A stretch of 64,000 nt of DNA from Acidobacteriota bacterium (GCA_026393985.1 JAPKZB010000093.1:58350-122349); one strand, 5' to 3'; positions 35,203 through 44,032 are shown, counted from the stretch's first letter. The notes: generated by a model not told the origin, from the letters alone. Program-made: numbers and translations.

Positions 35203-35458
35203 GCTGGGGATATCGGCAGAACTGCCGAAAAACTTGCCAACCGGGCGTAAATTTTAATTTCGCCTTGGAAACACCTTAGAACGACCGGTTGTTTGGCCGC
35301 GTCTGCGGTACCGCGTTGCTCAAACAGCGGACCACCGCCCACTCGCTTGCCGGTTCTGACTGCGGAGAGTCAGCACCGGAGCGCAAGCGAACCCGGGTGG
35401 GCCTGCGCGGAAGCGTGAGAGCGAATGGAGGACGATTCCAGGCTGCCGACGGCAGGGG
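35203..35458. other. Structured intergenic region (palindrome and 64-nt hairpin)
   Basis: Two structures stand out. At 35214-35227 a perfect palindrome (CGGCAG AA CTGCCG) lies just before the minus-strand start at 35202. At 35338-35401 a long interrupted hairpin pairs 35338-35342 with 35397-35401, 35343-35350 with 35383-35390, 35351-35354 with 35375-35378, and 35356-35361 with 35368-35373, capped by GCGGAG. No open frame fits. It could be a small RNA, a leader element for the minus-strand gene, or a repeat-type element. Confidence 0.5.
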
Positions 35459-37687
35459 TTAGAATTGCACGATCAGGCCGAGGCTAAATACGCGTCCAAA
35501 CTGATTCAGCGATGTCTCGCTGAGTACGCGGCCGGTTCGCGGATCAAACGATTCCAGGCCCACAAAACCGCGGTTTCCCCGATTGAGCAGGTTGATTCCT
35601 TCGAGTGTCACGGTCCAGCGCGTTGGCCCGAGATGGATACTTTTGTTCAGCCTAAGGTCGAACCGGCTGTAAGGCCGCAAGCGGAGTTGATTTCGGTCGC
35701 TGGCGAGGAAAAGCGTACCGTCGACCTTGCGGAAGAAGCCTGCTTCCGGTTGCCCGCTGCCGTAACGCCACAGGCTGCTCAAGCTCCAACTTTGCGAGAG
35801 GCGGTAGAGCCCGAAGGCGGTGGCGGTGTGACGTTGGTCGAAGTCGTCGGGAAAGCGCAAGCCCGTGGTGTTCTCCCGCAGGCGAGTCTGCAGCCAGCCA
35901 TAAGAGAGCCAGCCGGAGAAGCGATTGCCGCTCCGGCGCTGCAGCATGATTTCCAAACCCTTCGCGTGGCCGTTGACTGCATTGAGCGGCAGGCCGGCAG
36001 GGGAGACAACGCGATTGTTAATCAGCCGGGGTTCGTCCAGCGCAAAAATCTGCCGGCGGTCTTCGCGGCGGAAAAGTTCCAGCGTGAGTCGTGCCTTCTC
36101 ACCGACGGGATAATCGAGGCCGAGCGTGAAATGATCGGAGCGTTCGGCTACGAGCGCAGGATTGCCGTCGCGGCTCAAGAGTTGCGCGAGCGGGGCGAAT
36201 TGGTAGTGGCGTCCGAAGCCCGCGCGGAGGGCGCCGCCGAAGCGACCCGGTTTCCAAACAAGACCCGCACGGGGAGAGACCAGGGTTTGCCGGGTGTAGC
36301 GGTCGTTTTCGAGGCGGGCGCCGGTCGTCAGACTCACATTCTCGCGGAGCGCAAGGGTGTCCTGCACATAGAAGCTCCGTTGCGTCGTCGAACCGCGGAA
36401 GCGATCGGCGAGTATCGGTTGGCGTACGGAAGGCAGATAGAACTGGGCTTCGCCCTCGGTAGCCACGGAACGGAGATAGGTGCCCGCCTCTACGCGGTGG
36501 CCAGCGGACTGCACCAACCAGTCGTGGCGGCCACCGAATTGGGTTTGTGGTTGGCGGGCTAGAAGGATCGCCTCAGCGTTGCGGGCACGGAGGCCGGCTT
36601 GCAGGGCAAAGACCTTGGTCTGAGCGATGGCGCGCGGCGAAAGCGTCCAATCCCAACTGAGTACGCCCATACCGTTGACCGAGTCCTGCTTCGTGGCGGT
36701 ATTGAGGCCGAAGCGCTGGGTGCTCTGGCGGTCATCGATGCGGAAACGTCCGCCTACGGCGGAGAAGCCGAGGCGATGGTGTGAGCTGACGTCGAGGAGC
36801 AGCTTCACCTGGCCGTCGTCGAAAACGGTGCCGCCATCACCTTCTTTAGCTGACAGGCGGCGGACGTAGTCGAGCGCGCTGGAGCGGTAGCCGACCAGGA
36901 AGGAACCGCGGCGGGTGAAGGGGCCATCGACCACGAGGGAGGTGCCGAGTTGCAAGCCGGTGCTGATGCGGGTATCGATCTTCTGACGGTTGCCTTCGCG
37001 GGAGACGAGGTTGACCACGCCGCCGGTGACGAAGCCGTGCCGGGCCGGGAAGGCGGCGGGCAGGACGCTGATCTCGGCGATGCGGTCAGTAGGGATAATG
37101 GAAAATGAGCCGCGGTCGCGATCGTTGCCCACCGAGTCGCCGGAGATCAGGTGCTGAAAGCCGTCGAGATAGATGCCGTCAAGCATGATGGCGGTGCGTT
37201 GGAAGCTGGCGCCGCGAATGGAGATTTCGCCCCGGGAGTCATCGGCCACGGTGACGCCGGGCAGTGCCTGCACGGAGCGTAGCGGATCGGCAACGAGGTT
37301 GGTGCCGAGCGCCTGCACTTCGGTCTTGTTGAGCGTGTACTCCGACGGGGCGGACTTGCCTTCGAGTCCGTCGAAAACACCGGCGGTGACGTTGACGACA
37401 GAACTGATGCTGGCGGCGTCGGGCTGCAGGAAGATCTCGACATCCGTACCTGCTTCGGCAACCTCGATGGTCTTCTTGAGCAGGGCGTAGCTGGGCAGGG
37501 AGATACGCAAGCTGAGTTCGCCGGGCGTGGCGCCCGCGATGACAAATTTGCCTTGGGCATCAGTGGAGGCCGTACCAGCCGGGGAAGCCACTCTGACGGC
37601 CGAGAGGGGCTCCTTGGTGCGGGCGTCCACCACGCGCCCGCGCACGTCGATCGACAGGAGCAGCAGCATTAACGTACCCATAGCCAT
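35459..37687 (-). CDS. TonB-dependent receptor
   Basis: A 742-residue outer-membrane receptor. The N-terminus (MGTLMLLLLSI) is a short signal peptide. A carboxypeptidase-regulatory-like domain follows (VDARTKEPLSAVRVASPAGT, about 15-95), then a plug (ALPGVTVADDSRGEISIRGA, DGIYLDGFQHL) and a barrel ending FSLGLIVQF with terminal Phe. The start overlaps the upstream serine-hydrolase gene by 19 bp; a Met two codons later gives better spacing to AGGGA. The receptor and a secreted hydrolase in one unit suggest linked processing and uptake of one substrate, which is unknown. Confidence 0.9.
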   Translation of the reverse strand: MAMGTLMLLLLSIDVRGRVVDARTKEPLSAVRVASPAGTASTDAQGKFVIAGATPGELSLRISLPSYALLKKTIEVAEAGTDVEIFLQPDAASISSVVNVTAGVFDGLEGKSAPSEYTLNKTEVQALGTNLVADPLRSVQALPGVTVADDSRGEISIRGASFQRTAIMLDGIYLDGFQHLISGDSVGNDRDRGSFSIIPTDRIAEISVLPAAFPARHGFVTGGVVNLVSREGNRQKIDTRISTGLQLGTSLVVDGPFTRRGSFLVGYRSSALDYVRRLSAKEGDGGTVFDDGQVKLLLDVSSHHRLGFSAVGGRFRIDDRQSTQRFGLNTATKQDSVNGMGVLSWDWTLSPRAIAQTKVFALQAGLRARNAEAILLARQPQTQFGGRHDWLVQSAGHRVEAGTYLRSVATEGEAQFYLPSVRQPILADRFRGSTTQRSFYVQDTLALRENVSLTTGARLENDRYTRQTLVSPRAGLVWKPGRFGGALRAGFGRHYQFAPLAQLLSRDGNPALVAERSDHFTLGLDYPVGEKARLTLELFRREDRRQIFALDEPRLINNRVVSPAGLPLNAVNGHAKGLEIMLQRRSGNRFSGWLSYGWLQTRLRENTTGLRFPDDFDQRHTATAFGLYRLSQSWSLSSLWRYGSGQPEAGFFRKVDGTLFLASDRNQLRLRPYSRFDLRLNKSIHLGPTRWTVTLEGINLLNRGNRGFVGLESFDPRTGRVLSETSLNQFGRVFSLGLIVQF

Positions 37688-39603
37688 ACTCCCTGGCGGC
37701 TGGAGCCGTCGGCGCTGGACAGTTCGACAAAGGCCCGCCCGGCGGAGGCGTTCGCGGGCACGCGTACGTTGAACTGGAGCACGCCCGCCACAAAGCCGGG
37801 TGCGGCGCCGGCGTACAGGACATCAGCGGCTTGGTCGCCGATGCGAGCGCGCGGGGCGGTGCGGAGCGCGTTGGCGCCTCTAGGCACCTCGCCGTCCTGG
37901 AGTACGGTAGAGAAGTTCTCAAGGCCCGAGCCCCAGAGCGTAACGACGCTGCCGCGCGCGGCGGGCGTCTGCTCGCCGTTGAGGGCGCCATCGCTATTCA
38001 GGGCGACGGCCAAGGCGCGGCCGTTGCCGGAAAGCGTGAAGACGCCGGGTGCGGTGTCGAGCACGGACGCCGTGAAGGTGGCCGAGCGTTGACCGTTGCG
38101 CACTACTTCCACCCGCGCCAGGGCCCGACCTTTCAAGGCCATGGGCGCGACCGCGTTGATCTGGTTGCGCGAGACGTACAGCAAGGGCGCGGACAGGCCG
38201 TCGAAGAGCACCTCCACGCCGCCCAGCGAGGTGGCGACGCGGCCGCTCGAGTCGAGCCGGGTGCCGAGCGCTTCGACCGGACCGAGGTTCATGCCGTGGA
38301 GGGAGACGAGGCCGCCGGGGCTTACGCCCGCCACTTGAGTGGCCGCGCTGACGGCTCCCGCGACGCGAGGCGCAGCCGACGGCAAGAGCGAGTCAAAGGC
38401 ATCGCCGGTGGGCCACTGGCGGACACTGAGCAGGGTGCTGCCGATGGCCTCCAGCAATTCATCGGAGGCCGTCTCCGACTCCGGCAAGCCGTTGAACGTC
38501 ATGGCAAAGCAGACGCCGCCGGCCAGGTCGCTGCGGTAGAGCAATGCGTAAGTCCCCTCGAGGGCGCCACTGTCGCTCCAGTCGAGGCTCGCGCCATTTT
38601 GGTCGAGCATCCAGCCCAAGCCATAGTAGCCACCGGTGGGCGTGAACGAGGGGCGGTTGGTCATCTGCCGGATGGTTTCGGGCCGCAAGAGCGCCGGACC
38701 CTTGCGCCCGTCGACACCGTTGGCAAAGCGGACGAGGTCAATGGGAGAAGCGATCCAGGCGCCAGCGCCCTGGATGACCTCAAAGTAGTAGCCGCCATCG
38801 GGTGCCGGCACTTCCGCGCCAATGCCCGGATAGAACGCGGGAAGCCGCTCCGCGGAGTAGTATTCGACTTCTCCCAGGCGCCGCTGCGCAGGGAGGGCGC
38901 CACCGAGCGCCATGCGCTGGATGCCCATCGGCTCCAGCACCGTGTCGCGCACGAGCTTTTCGTAGGGTACGCCCGCGACGCGTTCGATCAGACGGCCCAG
39001 CAACAGCATTCCGAAGTTGGAATAGGCGTAGCGCGTCCCAGGAAAAAACTGGAGCGGCTGCTTCGCCATAAAGCGAATCACATCGTCAACGGTCAACGGC
39101 TGGCGCAACGGCAGGGTGAGGCCCAGGCCCTCCACCACGGCGTAGCTCGACAGGGGGTCGAAGGACGCTTCGGCATCCCAGCCACCGGAGTGCTGCAGCA
39201 GGTGGCGAACGGTGATCTGATTCCAGCGGGCATCGGCGAGAATACCGGCCGGCAGCACCGCGGTTCCGAGCAGAGGCACGATCGGGGCGTCGAGCGACAG
39301 GCGCCCATCCTGGACGAGGCGCAGCGTGGTGATGGATGTGATCGGTTTGCTGATGCTGCCAACGCGGAAGAGTGAATCGGGCTGGACGGGTGTTTTGAGC
39401 GCGGTGTCGGCCAAGCCGAAGCCGCGGGCATAGACGAGGCGCCCACCCTGCGTCACGGCGAGGGAGCCGCCGTTGGTTTTGGTCTTACTGAGGTAGTTGG
39501 TCATGGCCCGGTCGAGGGCCGCCAGGGCTGGTACGGCGGTCCCGGTTTGGGCCGGTAGGACGGGGAGCAACGCGAGGAGGATTGCAAATAGGGGAAATCG
39601 CAT
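37669..39603 (-). CDS. Secreted serine hydrolase (beta-lactamase-like) with TIGR03437 C-terminus
   Basis: A 644-residue protein with signal peptide MRFPLFAILLALLPVLPAQ. Residues about 25-400 form a class C beta-lactamase/DD-peptidase-like domain: SxxK motif Ser83-Ile-Ser-Lys86 and the YSN motif in GTRYAYSNFG. Residues about 410-644 form a TIGR03437-like domain (VAGVSPGGLVSLHGMNLGP, RNQINAVAPMALKGRALARV, APGVFTLSGNGRALAV, GSVVTLWGSGL). This fusion is an acidobacterial style of exported hydrolase. The target is unknown. It precedes and overlaps the TonB receptor and is divergent from a two-component pair. Confidence 0.92.
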   Translation of the reverse strand: MRFPLFAILLALLPVLPAQTGTAVPALAALDRAMTNYLSKTKTNGGSLAVTQGGRLVYARGFGLADTALKTPVQPDSLFRVGSISKPITSITTLRLVQDGRLSLDAPIVPLLGTAVLPAGILADARWNQITVRHLLQHSGGWDAEASFDPLSSYAVVEGLGLTLPLRQPLTVDDVIRFMAKQPLQFFPGTRYAYSNFGMLLLGRLIERVAGVPYEKLVRDTVLEPMGIQRMALGGALPAQRRLGEVEYYSAERLPAFYPGIGAEVPAPDGGYYFEVIQGAGAWIASPIDLVRFANGVDGRKGPALLRPETIRQMTNRPSFTPTGGYYGLGWMLDQNGASLDWSDSGALEGTYALLYRSDLAGGVCFAMTFNGLPESETASDELLEAIGSTLLSVRQWPTGDAFDSLLPSAAPRVAGAVSAATQVAGVSPGGLVSLHGMNLGPVEALGTRLDSSGRVATSLGGVEVLFDGLSAPLLYVSRNQINAVAPMALKGRALARVEVVRNGQRSATFTASVLDTAPGVFTLSGNGRALAVALNSDGALNGEQTPAARGSVVTLWGSGLENFSTVLQDGEVPRGANALRTAPRARIGDQAADVLYAGAAPGFVAGVLQFNVRVPANASAGRAFVELSSADGSSRQGVWLWVR

Positions 39604-39700
39604 GAGTCCAGCGTAGGGGTCGGCCGGAGAAGCCGCATCGGCCGGAAGTCTCGAATCGGTGTCATCCTTTTGGCGGAGGCGGCAGATGCCTCACAGCCGT

Positions 39701-39706
39701 TACACT
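39701..39706 (+). promoter_or_regulatory. Putative -10 element (TACACT) for the histidine kinase gene
   Basis: TACACT ends 7 nt before the ATG at 39714. The GAGAGG that follows directly abuts the start codon and would be too close to act as a ribosome binding site, so a leaderless mRNA is likely. Confidence 0.4.
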
Positions 39707-39713
39707 CGAGAGG

Positions 39714-40859
39714 ATGGAAGCTCGACCGCTGCTGTTCTGGGTTCGCTGGGGAGGCGCGGTCGTTTGTCTTATTGCGGTCCTGACCTCGCAGATTGACAAT
39801 TCTGTCAAGCCGCAACGCTGGCTGATCGCCGTCAGCCTGCTGCACGTAGGTTCATTCCTCCGCGTCACCCGGCAGTTTCCTCCCGGCCCGCGCTGGCCGA
39901 CGGCCTGGCTTGTCTTGCAATTCGCGCTGGCCTCGCTACTTGATAGCGGCACGCCCTGGATTGTAAATGCCCTCTCCGTCCCTCTGGCCGTGCCGCGCGC
40001 AGCACGCCGGCGTTGGCTGAGCATCGCGTTGGCATTCACGATGACCGGGGGCGCGCTGAACATCTGGTGGAGCCTGCGCGGCGTCCCGCCGGAAAAGCTG
40101 CCCAGTCAGGAACTGGCGGTCGTGTTTACGTTGAGTTACTTCGAGACGCTGCTCTGGGGGTTGATCGCCTACGTTGCGGCCGGGCTGATTGTGAAGATGG
40201 AAGCCGATAAGCGGCAATTGGCGGCGCTCAACGCTGAGTTGATCGGTTCGCGCGCGATGTTGGCTGAATCGAGCCGGATGGCGGAGCGGCTCGACGTCGC
40301 GCGCGAACTGCATGACTCGCTGGGGCATCACCTGACGACGTTGAACCTCGACCTCGAGATCGCCCAGCACTGCCCGCCGGTCGAGCGCGACGAACAGGTG
40401 CGCAAGGCGCAGTTCCTAGCCCGTCTGTTGTTGGCTGACCTGCGCGACACGGTGACGTCGTGGCGGCGGGAACTGAACGACGGGCTGCCGGAGGCTCTGC
40501 ACAGCCTCTCCGCCGGAGTGTCCCACACGAAAGTACATGTGAAAATCGACCCGGAACTGCCCGCGCTGGCACCGCCGCGGGCGCACGCATTGCTCCGCTG
40601 CGCGCAGGAAGCATTGACGAATGCGTTGCGGCATAGCGGGGCTTCGGAAATCTGGATCGAGGCGGTGGCTGCTGCTGGGGAGGTGGAAGTGCGGGTGCGC
40701 GACAACGGTGTGGGTTGCGCGAGGATCTCGCCGGGCAACGGGCTGACGGGTATCCGTACGCGCGCGCAGGAACAAGGCGGGTCGGCCGCCTTCGAGTCAC
40801 CGGTCTCGGGAGGATTCCTGCTAAGCGTGCGCATTCCGCAAACGGGAGACGCGGCGTGA
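39714..40859 (+). CDS. Sensor histidine kinase (NarL-type, HisKA_3)
   Basis: A 381-residue kinase. The first 165 residues hold about five membrane helices (WGGAVVCLIAVLTSQ, VVFTLSYFETLLWGLIAYVA) with no extracellular domain. A short linker then leads to the HisKA_3 motif RELHDSLGHHLTTLNLDLEI with phospho-acceptor His200. The HATPase region shows AQEALTNALRHSGASEI, RVRDNGVG and GNGLTGIRTRAQEQGG. The membrane part probably senses a membrane or lipid signal. Its stop overlaps the response-regulator start (GTGA), so the two form one unit. Confidence 0.92.
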   Translation: MEARPLLFWVRWGGAVVCLIAVLTSQIDNSVKPQRWLIAVSLLHVGSFLRVTRQFPPGPRWPTAWLVLQFALASLLDSGTPWIVNALSVPLAVPRAARRRWLSIALAFTMTGGALNIWWSLRGVPPEKLPSQELAVVFTLSYFETLLWGLIAYVAAGLIVKMEADKRQLAALNAELIGSRAMLAESSRMAERLDVARELHDSLGHHLTTLNLDLEIAQHCPPVERDEQVRKAQFLARLLLADLRDTVTSWRRELNDGLPEALHSLSAGVSHTKVHVKIDPELPALAPPRAHALLRCAQEALTNALRHSGASEIWIEAVAAAGEVEVRVRDNGVGCARISPGNGLTGIRTRAQEQGGSAAFESPVSGGFLLSVRIPQTGDAA

Positions 40860-41497
40860 TCCGGTTGTTGGTGGTGGAAGACGAGACGCTCTTTCGCGTG
40901 GGGCTGCAGAAACTGCTGAGTCTGCATGAAGAGTTCGAGATCATCGGAGAGGCAGCCGATGGGGAAGAGGCGGTGCTGGCCGCCCAGGAACTGCGGCCCG
41001 ACGCGGTGATTATGGACGTCCATCTACCGCGGTGCTCCGGTATTGTGGCCTTGGAAAAGTTGCGCGAGCTTGGCTTGCAAACGCCCGTGATTCTGCTTTC
41101 AACCTTCGACGAGGAGGACTCCTTTCTGAAGGGGATGCGGGCGGGCGCCAGCGCGTTTTTGCGCAAGGACGTGTCATTTAATGATCTGGTGGCCACGATT
41201 CATGCCGCACTCCGCGGGGAACGGGTCTTCCGCCCGAGCATTACGGCCAAGGCGGCACAGCGGGCCTCGGCAATGAAACCTGCGTTTGACGTGCTGGATC
41301 TGCCCGATCCCCTTACCAAACGCGAGGTGGAGGTCCTACGCTTGATGGCCGCCGGGATGAGCAATAAGGAAATCGCCACCGTCTTGGGCGCGGGCGAGGC
41401 GACGGTGAAGAGCCATGTGTCGAGCTTGCTGTCGAAGATGGGTGTGCGCGATCGGACGCGCGCGGTGCTGCGCGGGCTCGAACTGGGGTACGTCTGA
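40856..41497 (+). CDS. NarL/FixJ-family response regulator
   Basis: A 213-residue regulator from a GTG at 40856. The receiver domain has the acidic pair VVEDE, phospho-acceptor Asp54 (VIMDVHLPRCSG), LLSTFD and the conserved Lys (AFLRKDVS). The C-terminal LuxR-type helix-turn-helix shows LTKREVEVLRLMAAGMSNKE and EATVKSHVSSLLSKMGVRDR. It should be phosphorylated by the kinase before it. The divergent serine hydrolase-TonB receptor unit is the nearest possible target. Confidence 0.93.
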   Translation: MIRLLVVEDETLFRVGLQKLLSLHEEFEIIGEAADGEEAVLAAQELRPDAVIMDVHLPRCSGIVALEKLRELGLQTPVILLSTFDEEDSFLKGMRAGASAFLRKDVSFNDLVATIHAALRGERVFRPSITAKAAQRASAMKPAFDVLDLPDPLTKREVEVLRLMAAGMSNKEIATVLGAGEATVKSHVSSLLSKMGVRDRTRAVLRGLELGYV

Positions 41498-41631
41498 TCA
41501 AGAACGTTTCCGCGACGGCCATCCGATATTCAGGACACGCCCCCAGATGAGGGCCTTCCCGCCTTCGCCTGTCCAGCTATTGGGGGCGCGGTTGGCGGCC
41601 GTCGGCGGCTTCAGGTCCGCCCGCCGAGTTT

Positions 41632-41829
41632 TCAATTCGCGTAGAAGGTATCGATGTCGGGTGCGTTGACCTGGTCGGGTGCGTTGACCCGATTGAGCAT
41701 CACGTATCCACGCGAGTTGACCAGTGCGCGAATCTGCTTGACGAACTGCTTATGCTTGCGTAGCGTCGACGCCGGGATGCATGAGCCTTCGCGTACGGCG
41801 AGGAACGCACGAATAGCATCAGTTAGGCA
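41632..41829 (-). pseudogene. Fragment of a tyrosine recombinase (N-terminal core-binding domain)
   Basis: The minus-strand frame reads LTDAIRAFLAVREGSCIPAS, then TLRKHKQFVKQIRALVNSRG and DIDTFYAN before a TGA. This resembles the SAM-like N-terminal domain of XerD-type integrases, where a Trp normally follows at the TGA position, so the stop looks like a TGG-to-TGA nonsense change; the frame continues KLGGRT and meets another TGA. No catalytic domain follows. An in-frame six-residue duplication (VNAPDQ/VNAPDI) is also present. The assignment rests on pattern only. Confidence 0.5.
41656..41691. repeat. 18-bp tandem duplication inside the integrase fragment
   Basis: Bases 41656-41673 and 41674-41691 are identical except at one position. 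The duplication keeps frame and adds six residues, consistent with a slip during decay of an unselected gene. Confidence 0.85.
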
Positions 41830-42218
41830 GGGTGATCCGCGACTTGGTGGCCACCGCCGCAGAAGCCGCCCGCGCCACGTTCGCCACCGGAGGCAGGAAA
41901 GGGTACGGTCCACGATCGGGCGGACTCTCAGGCCGCAATAACCAACCTGGCCTGCGCCCAGTTGGACTTCTCCGTGTTCGCTCTTTTGAATTCTTCGCTG
42001 CGGGTGGCCGATGCGAGGATGGACAAAAGACATTTCCGGGCGGTGCGCCGAGGTTCGCCGGGTTCGCAGGTTCGACCGTCAAACGGGCGTCCAAACGCGC
42101 AGTCGGATGCGGACCGACGGCAGACAACAAAAGAGAGCGAGCAATACTCACACCGGCACGCAGGGAGCAAAATTGGCCGAAGACCGAAGCTGCGATCGCT
42201 AACTCGTTAAAACGATTG

Positions 42219-42308
42219 TGGCGGTGAGGGTGGGATTCGAACCCACGGTACCCTTTCGGGTACGTCGGTTTTCGAGACCGATCGATTCAACCACTCTCGC
42301 ACCTCACC
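42219..42308 (-). tRNA. tRNA-Ser (anticodon CGA)
   Basis: Read from 42308 on the minus strand, the acceptor stem GGTGAGG/CCTCACC is perfect. The anticodon arm TCGGT-CTCGAAA-ACCGA gives CGA. The long variable arm (GTACCC GAAA GGGTAC) marks a class II tRNA, the T arm is GGTTCGAATCC, and discriminator G plus an encoded CCA end the gene at 42219. It lies 38 bp downstream of dnaJ in the same direction, with the integrase fragment beyond its 3' end. Confidence 0.97.
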
Positions 42309-42346
42309 GCGAGGCACTGCTTCAGTTTACCAGACCGCCGGGCTCT

Positions 42347-43480
42347 CTACATGAAGTAGTCTTTCACCTTGTCAAATAAGCCGCGTTCCTGCGGCTCGGT
42401 ATCGGTGGGCAGCACTTCGCGGAGCTGCTCGAACAGCTTGCGCTGCTCGCGGGAGAGCTTGCCGGGCACCTTGACGTGGATATTGACGATGACATCGCCG
42501 CGGCCGCCCGAGTTCAGATACGGCACGCCTTTGTTGCGAATGCGGATCTGTTCGCCGTGCTGGGCGCCTTCGGGGACCTTGACGCGGTCGAGACCGTCAA
42601 AGGTCAGTACGTCGAGTTCGGTGCCGAGGGCGGCTTGGGCGACGTTGATCGAAACGGTGCAGTGGAGGTCGTTTTCGCGCCGCTCAAAGACAGAATGTTC
42701 CTTGATCTGGAGGACGACGAAGAGGTCGCCCGGGGGGCCGCCGTTGGTTCCGGACTGGCCTTCGTTGGCGAGGCGAAGGCGGGTGCCGTTGTCGACGCCG
42801 GCGGGGATGGTGACGCGAAGCTTGCGGTCGATGCGCTGGAAGCCTTCGCCGGCGCACTTGGCGCAGGCTTTCCGAATGAGTTGGCCACGGCCGCTGCAGG
42901 TGCGACAGGTCTGGCGGATGGTGAGAAAGCCCTGCTGGAGCAAGACCTCTCCGCGTCCTTTGCAGGTGGCGCACTGGGTAAGTCCGTCGTTGGCATCGGC
43001 GCCGGTGCCCTTGCACAGGCCGCACTGTTCGGCGCGGGGCACCTGAATTTCGGCGCTCATACCGCGGATGGCGTCTTCGAGCGTGATTTCGAGGTCGTAG
43101 CGGAGGTGTTCGCCTTGGCGGGCGCGGGTGCGGCCACCGCCGCCACCCCGGCGGCCGCCGCCAAACAGGTCGCCGAAGCCGAAGAAGTCGCCGAGGATAT
43201 CGCTGAAGTCGCCGAAGGTTTCCGGGTCGAAGCCGGCCTGCCCGCCGGCGGCGCCGCTGACGCCCTGGTGGCCGAAGCGGTCGTAGGCGGCGCGTTTTTG
43301 GGCGTCGGCAAGGACGCCGTAGGCTTCGGCGGCCTCCTTAAACTTCTCCTCGGCCGCTTTATCGCCAGGATTCCGGTCGGGGTGGTATTGGAGGGCGAGC
43401 TTCCGGTAGGCGGCCTTGAGCGCAGCTTCGTCGGCGCCCTTGGTCAGCCCGAGGACCTCGTAGTAGTCCCGTTTACTCAC
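42347..43480 (-). CDS. dnaJ: Molecular chaperone DnaJ
   Basis: A 377-residue type I Hsp40. The J domain has HPD at 33-35 (RKLALQYHPDRNPGDK), then a Gly/Phe-rich region (SDILGDFFGFGDLFGG). Four zinc-finger repeats follow (CGLCKGTG, CATCKGRG, CRTCSGRG, CAKCAGEG), then the substrate-binding C-terminal domains. It delivers unfolded proteins to DnaK and stimulates its ATPase; dnaK itself is not in the window. It is the third gene of hrcA-grpE-dnaJ and overlaps grpE by 4 bp. Confidence 0.97.
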   Translation of the reverse strand: MSKRDYYEVLGLTKGADEAALKAAYRKLALQYHPDRNPGDKAAEEKFKEAAEAYGVLADAQKRAAYDRFGHQGVSGAAGGQAGFDPETFGDFSDILGDFFGFGDLFGGGRRGGGGGRTRARQGEHLRYDLEITLEDAIRGMSAEIQVPRAEQCGLCKGTGADANDGLTQCATCKGRGEVLLQQGFLTIRQTCRTCSGRGQLIRKACAKCAGEGFQRIDRKLRVTIPAGVDNGTRLRLANEGQSGTNGGPPGDLFVVLQIKEHSVFERRENDLHCTVSINVAQAALGTELDVLTFDGLDRVKVPEGAQHGEQIRIRNKGVPYLNSGGRGDVIVNIHVKVPGKLSREQRKLFEQLREVLPTDTEPQERGLFDKVKDYFM

Positions 43481-43992
43481 CGGACTGCAACCTTCACCAT
43501 CGCCGGCCGCAGATTCCGGCCTTTGAAGTTATAGCCGCGCTGGAAGGCGGCGAGGACGGTCTGGTCCTCCGCCTCTTCGGTGGAAACCATTTCGATGGCG
43601 TGGTGCAGATGGGGGTCGAACTTCTGGCCGACGGCGTCGAGCGGTTCGAGGCCAAGTTTTTTGAGGGTTTCCTGCGTGCGCTGGTAGATGAGTTCCATGC
43701 CGCGGACGTACTCGGCATCGGCGCAGGGCACCGTGAGGGCGCGCTCGAAATCATCGAGCACCGGGAGGATGGCGCGGACGGCCTCCATGGCGGCGTACTC
43801 ACTGGACTCCATGCGCTCTTTTTCCGTTCGCCGACGGAAGTTTTCAAAATCGGCGCGCTGGCGCAGCAGCAAATTCTGCAATTCGGTCTTTTCGGCGATC
43901 AAGGCATCCCGCTCGGCGAGCAGGTTCGGGGCGGTGTTTTCGGACGGCGGCTCGCTGGGGGCGCCCTCTTTGTTTTCCATATCCAGGCTCAC
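43477..43992 (-). CDS. grpE: Nucleotide exchange factor GrpE
   Basis: A 171-residue GrpE. A long N-terminal coiled coil (LLAERDALIAEKTELQNLLL, RADFENFRRRTEKERMESSE) is followed by VLPVLDDFERALT-like and KKLGLEPLDAVGQKFDPHLH segments and the C-terminal beta domain (GYNFKGRNLRPAMVKVAV). It releases ADP from DnaK. The start is a GTG at 43992; an ATG four codons later is an equally good choice. It lies between hrcA (40-bp gap) and dnaJ. Confidence 0.95.
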   Translation of the reverse strand: MSLDMENKEGAPSEPPSENTAPNLLAERDALIAEKTELQNLLLRQRADFENFRRRTEKERMESSEYAAMEAVRAILPVLDDFERALTVPCADAEYVRGMELIYQRTQETLKKLGLEPLDAVGQKFDPHLHHAIEMVSTEEAEDQTVLAAFQRGYNFKGRNLRPAMVKVAVR

Positions 43993-44032
43993 CGTTCCAG
44001 TGTATCGCCCCGCCTACCGGTTTTGACAGGGG

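Larger units (their letters stand above)
41498..42218. other. Gene-poor region downstream of tRNA-Ser (probable element scar)
   Basis: These 721 bp hold no intact gene. The only recognisable piece is an integrase-like N-terminal fragment at 41632-41829 with an 18-bp duplication. From 41830 to 42218 the frames on both strands look random. The position directly beyond the 3' end of a tRNA gene is a classic integration site. I found no second copy of the tRNA 3' end in the region by eye. Confidence 0.45.

Noticed and set aside
35214-35227. Intrinsic terminator
   Set aside because: The run of A lies on the wrong side for the plus strand, and on the minus strand the T run precedes the stem.
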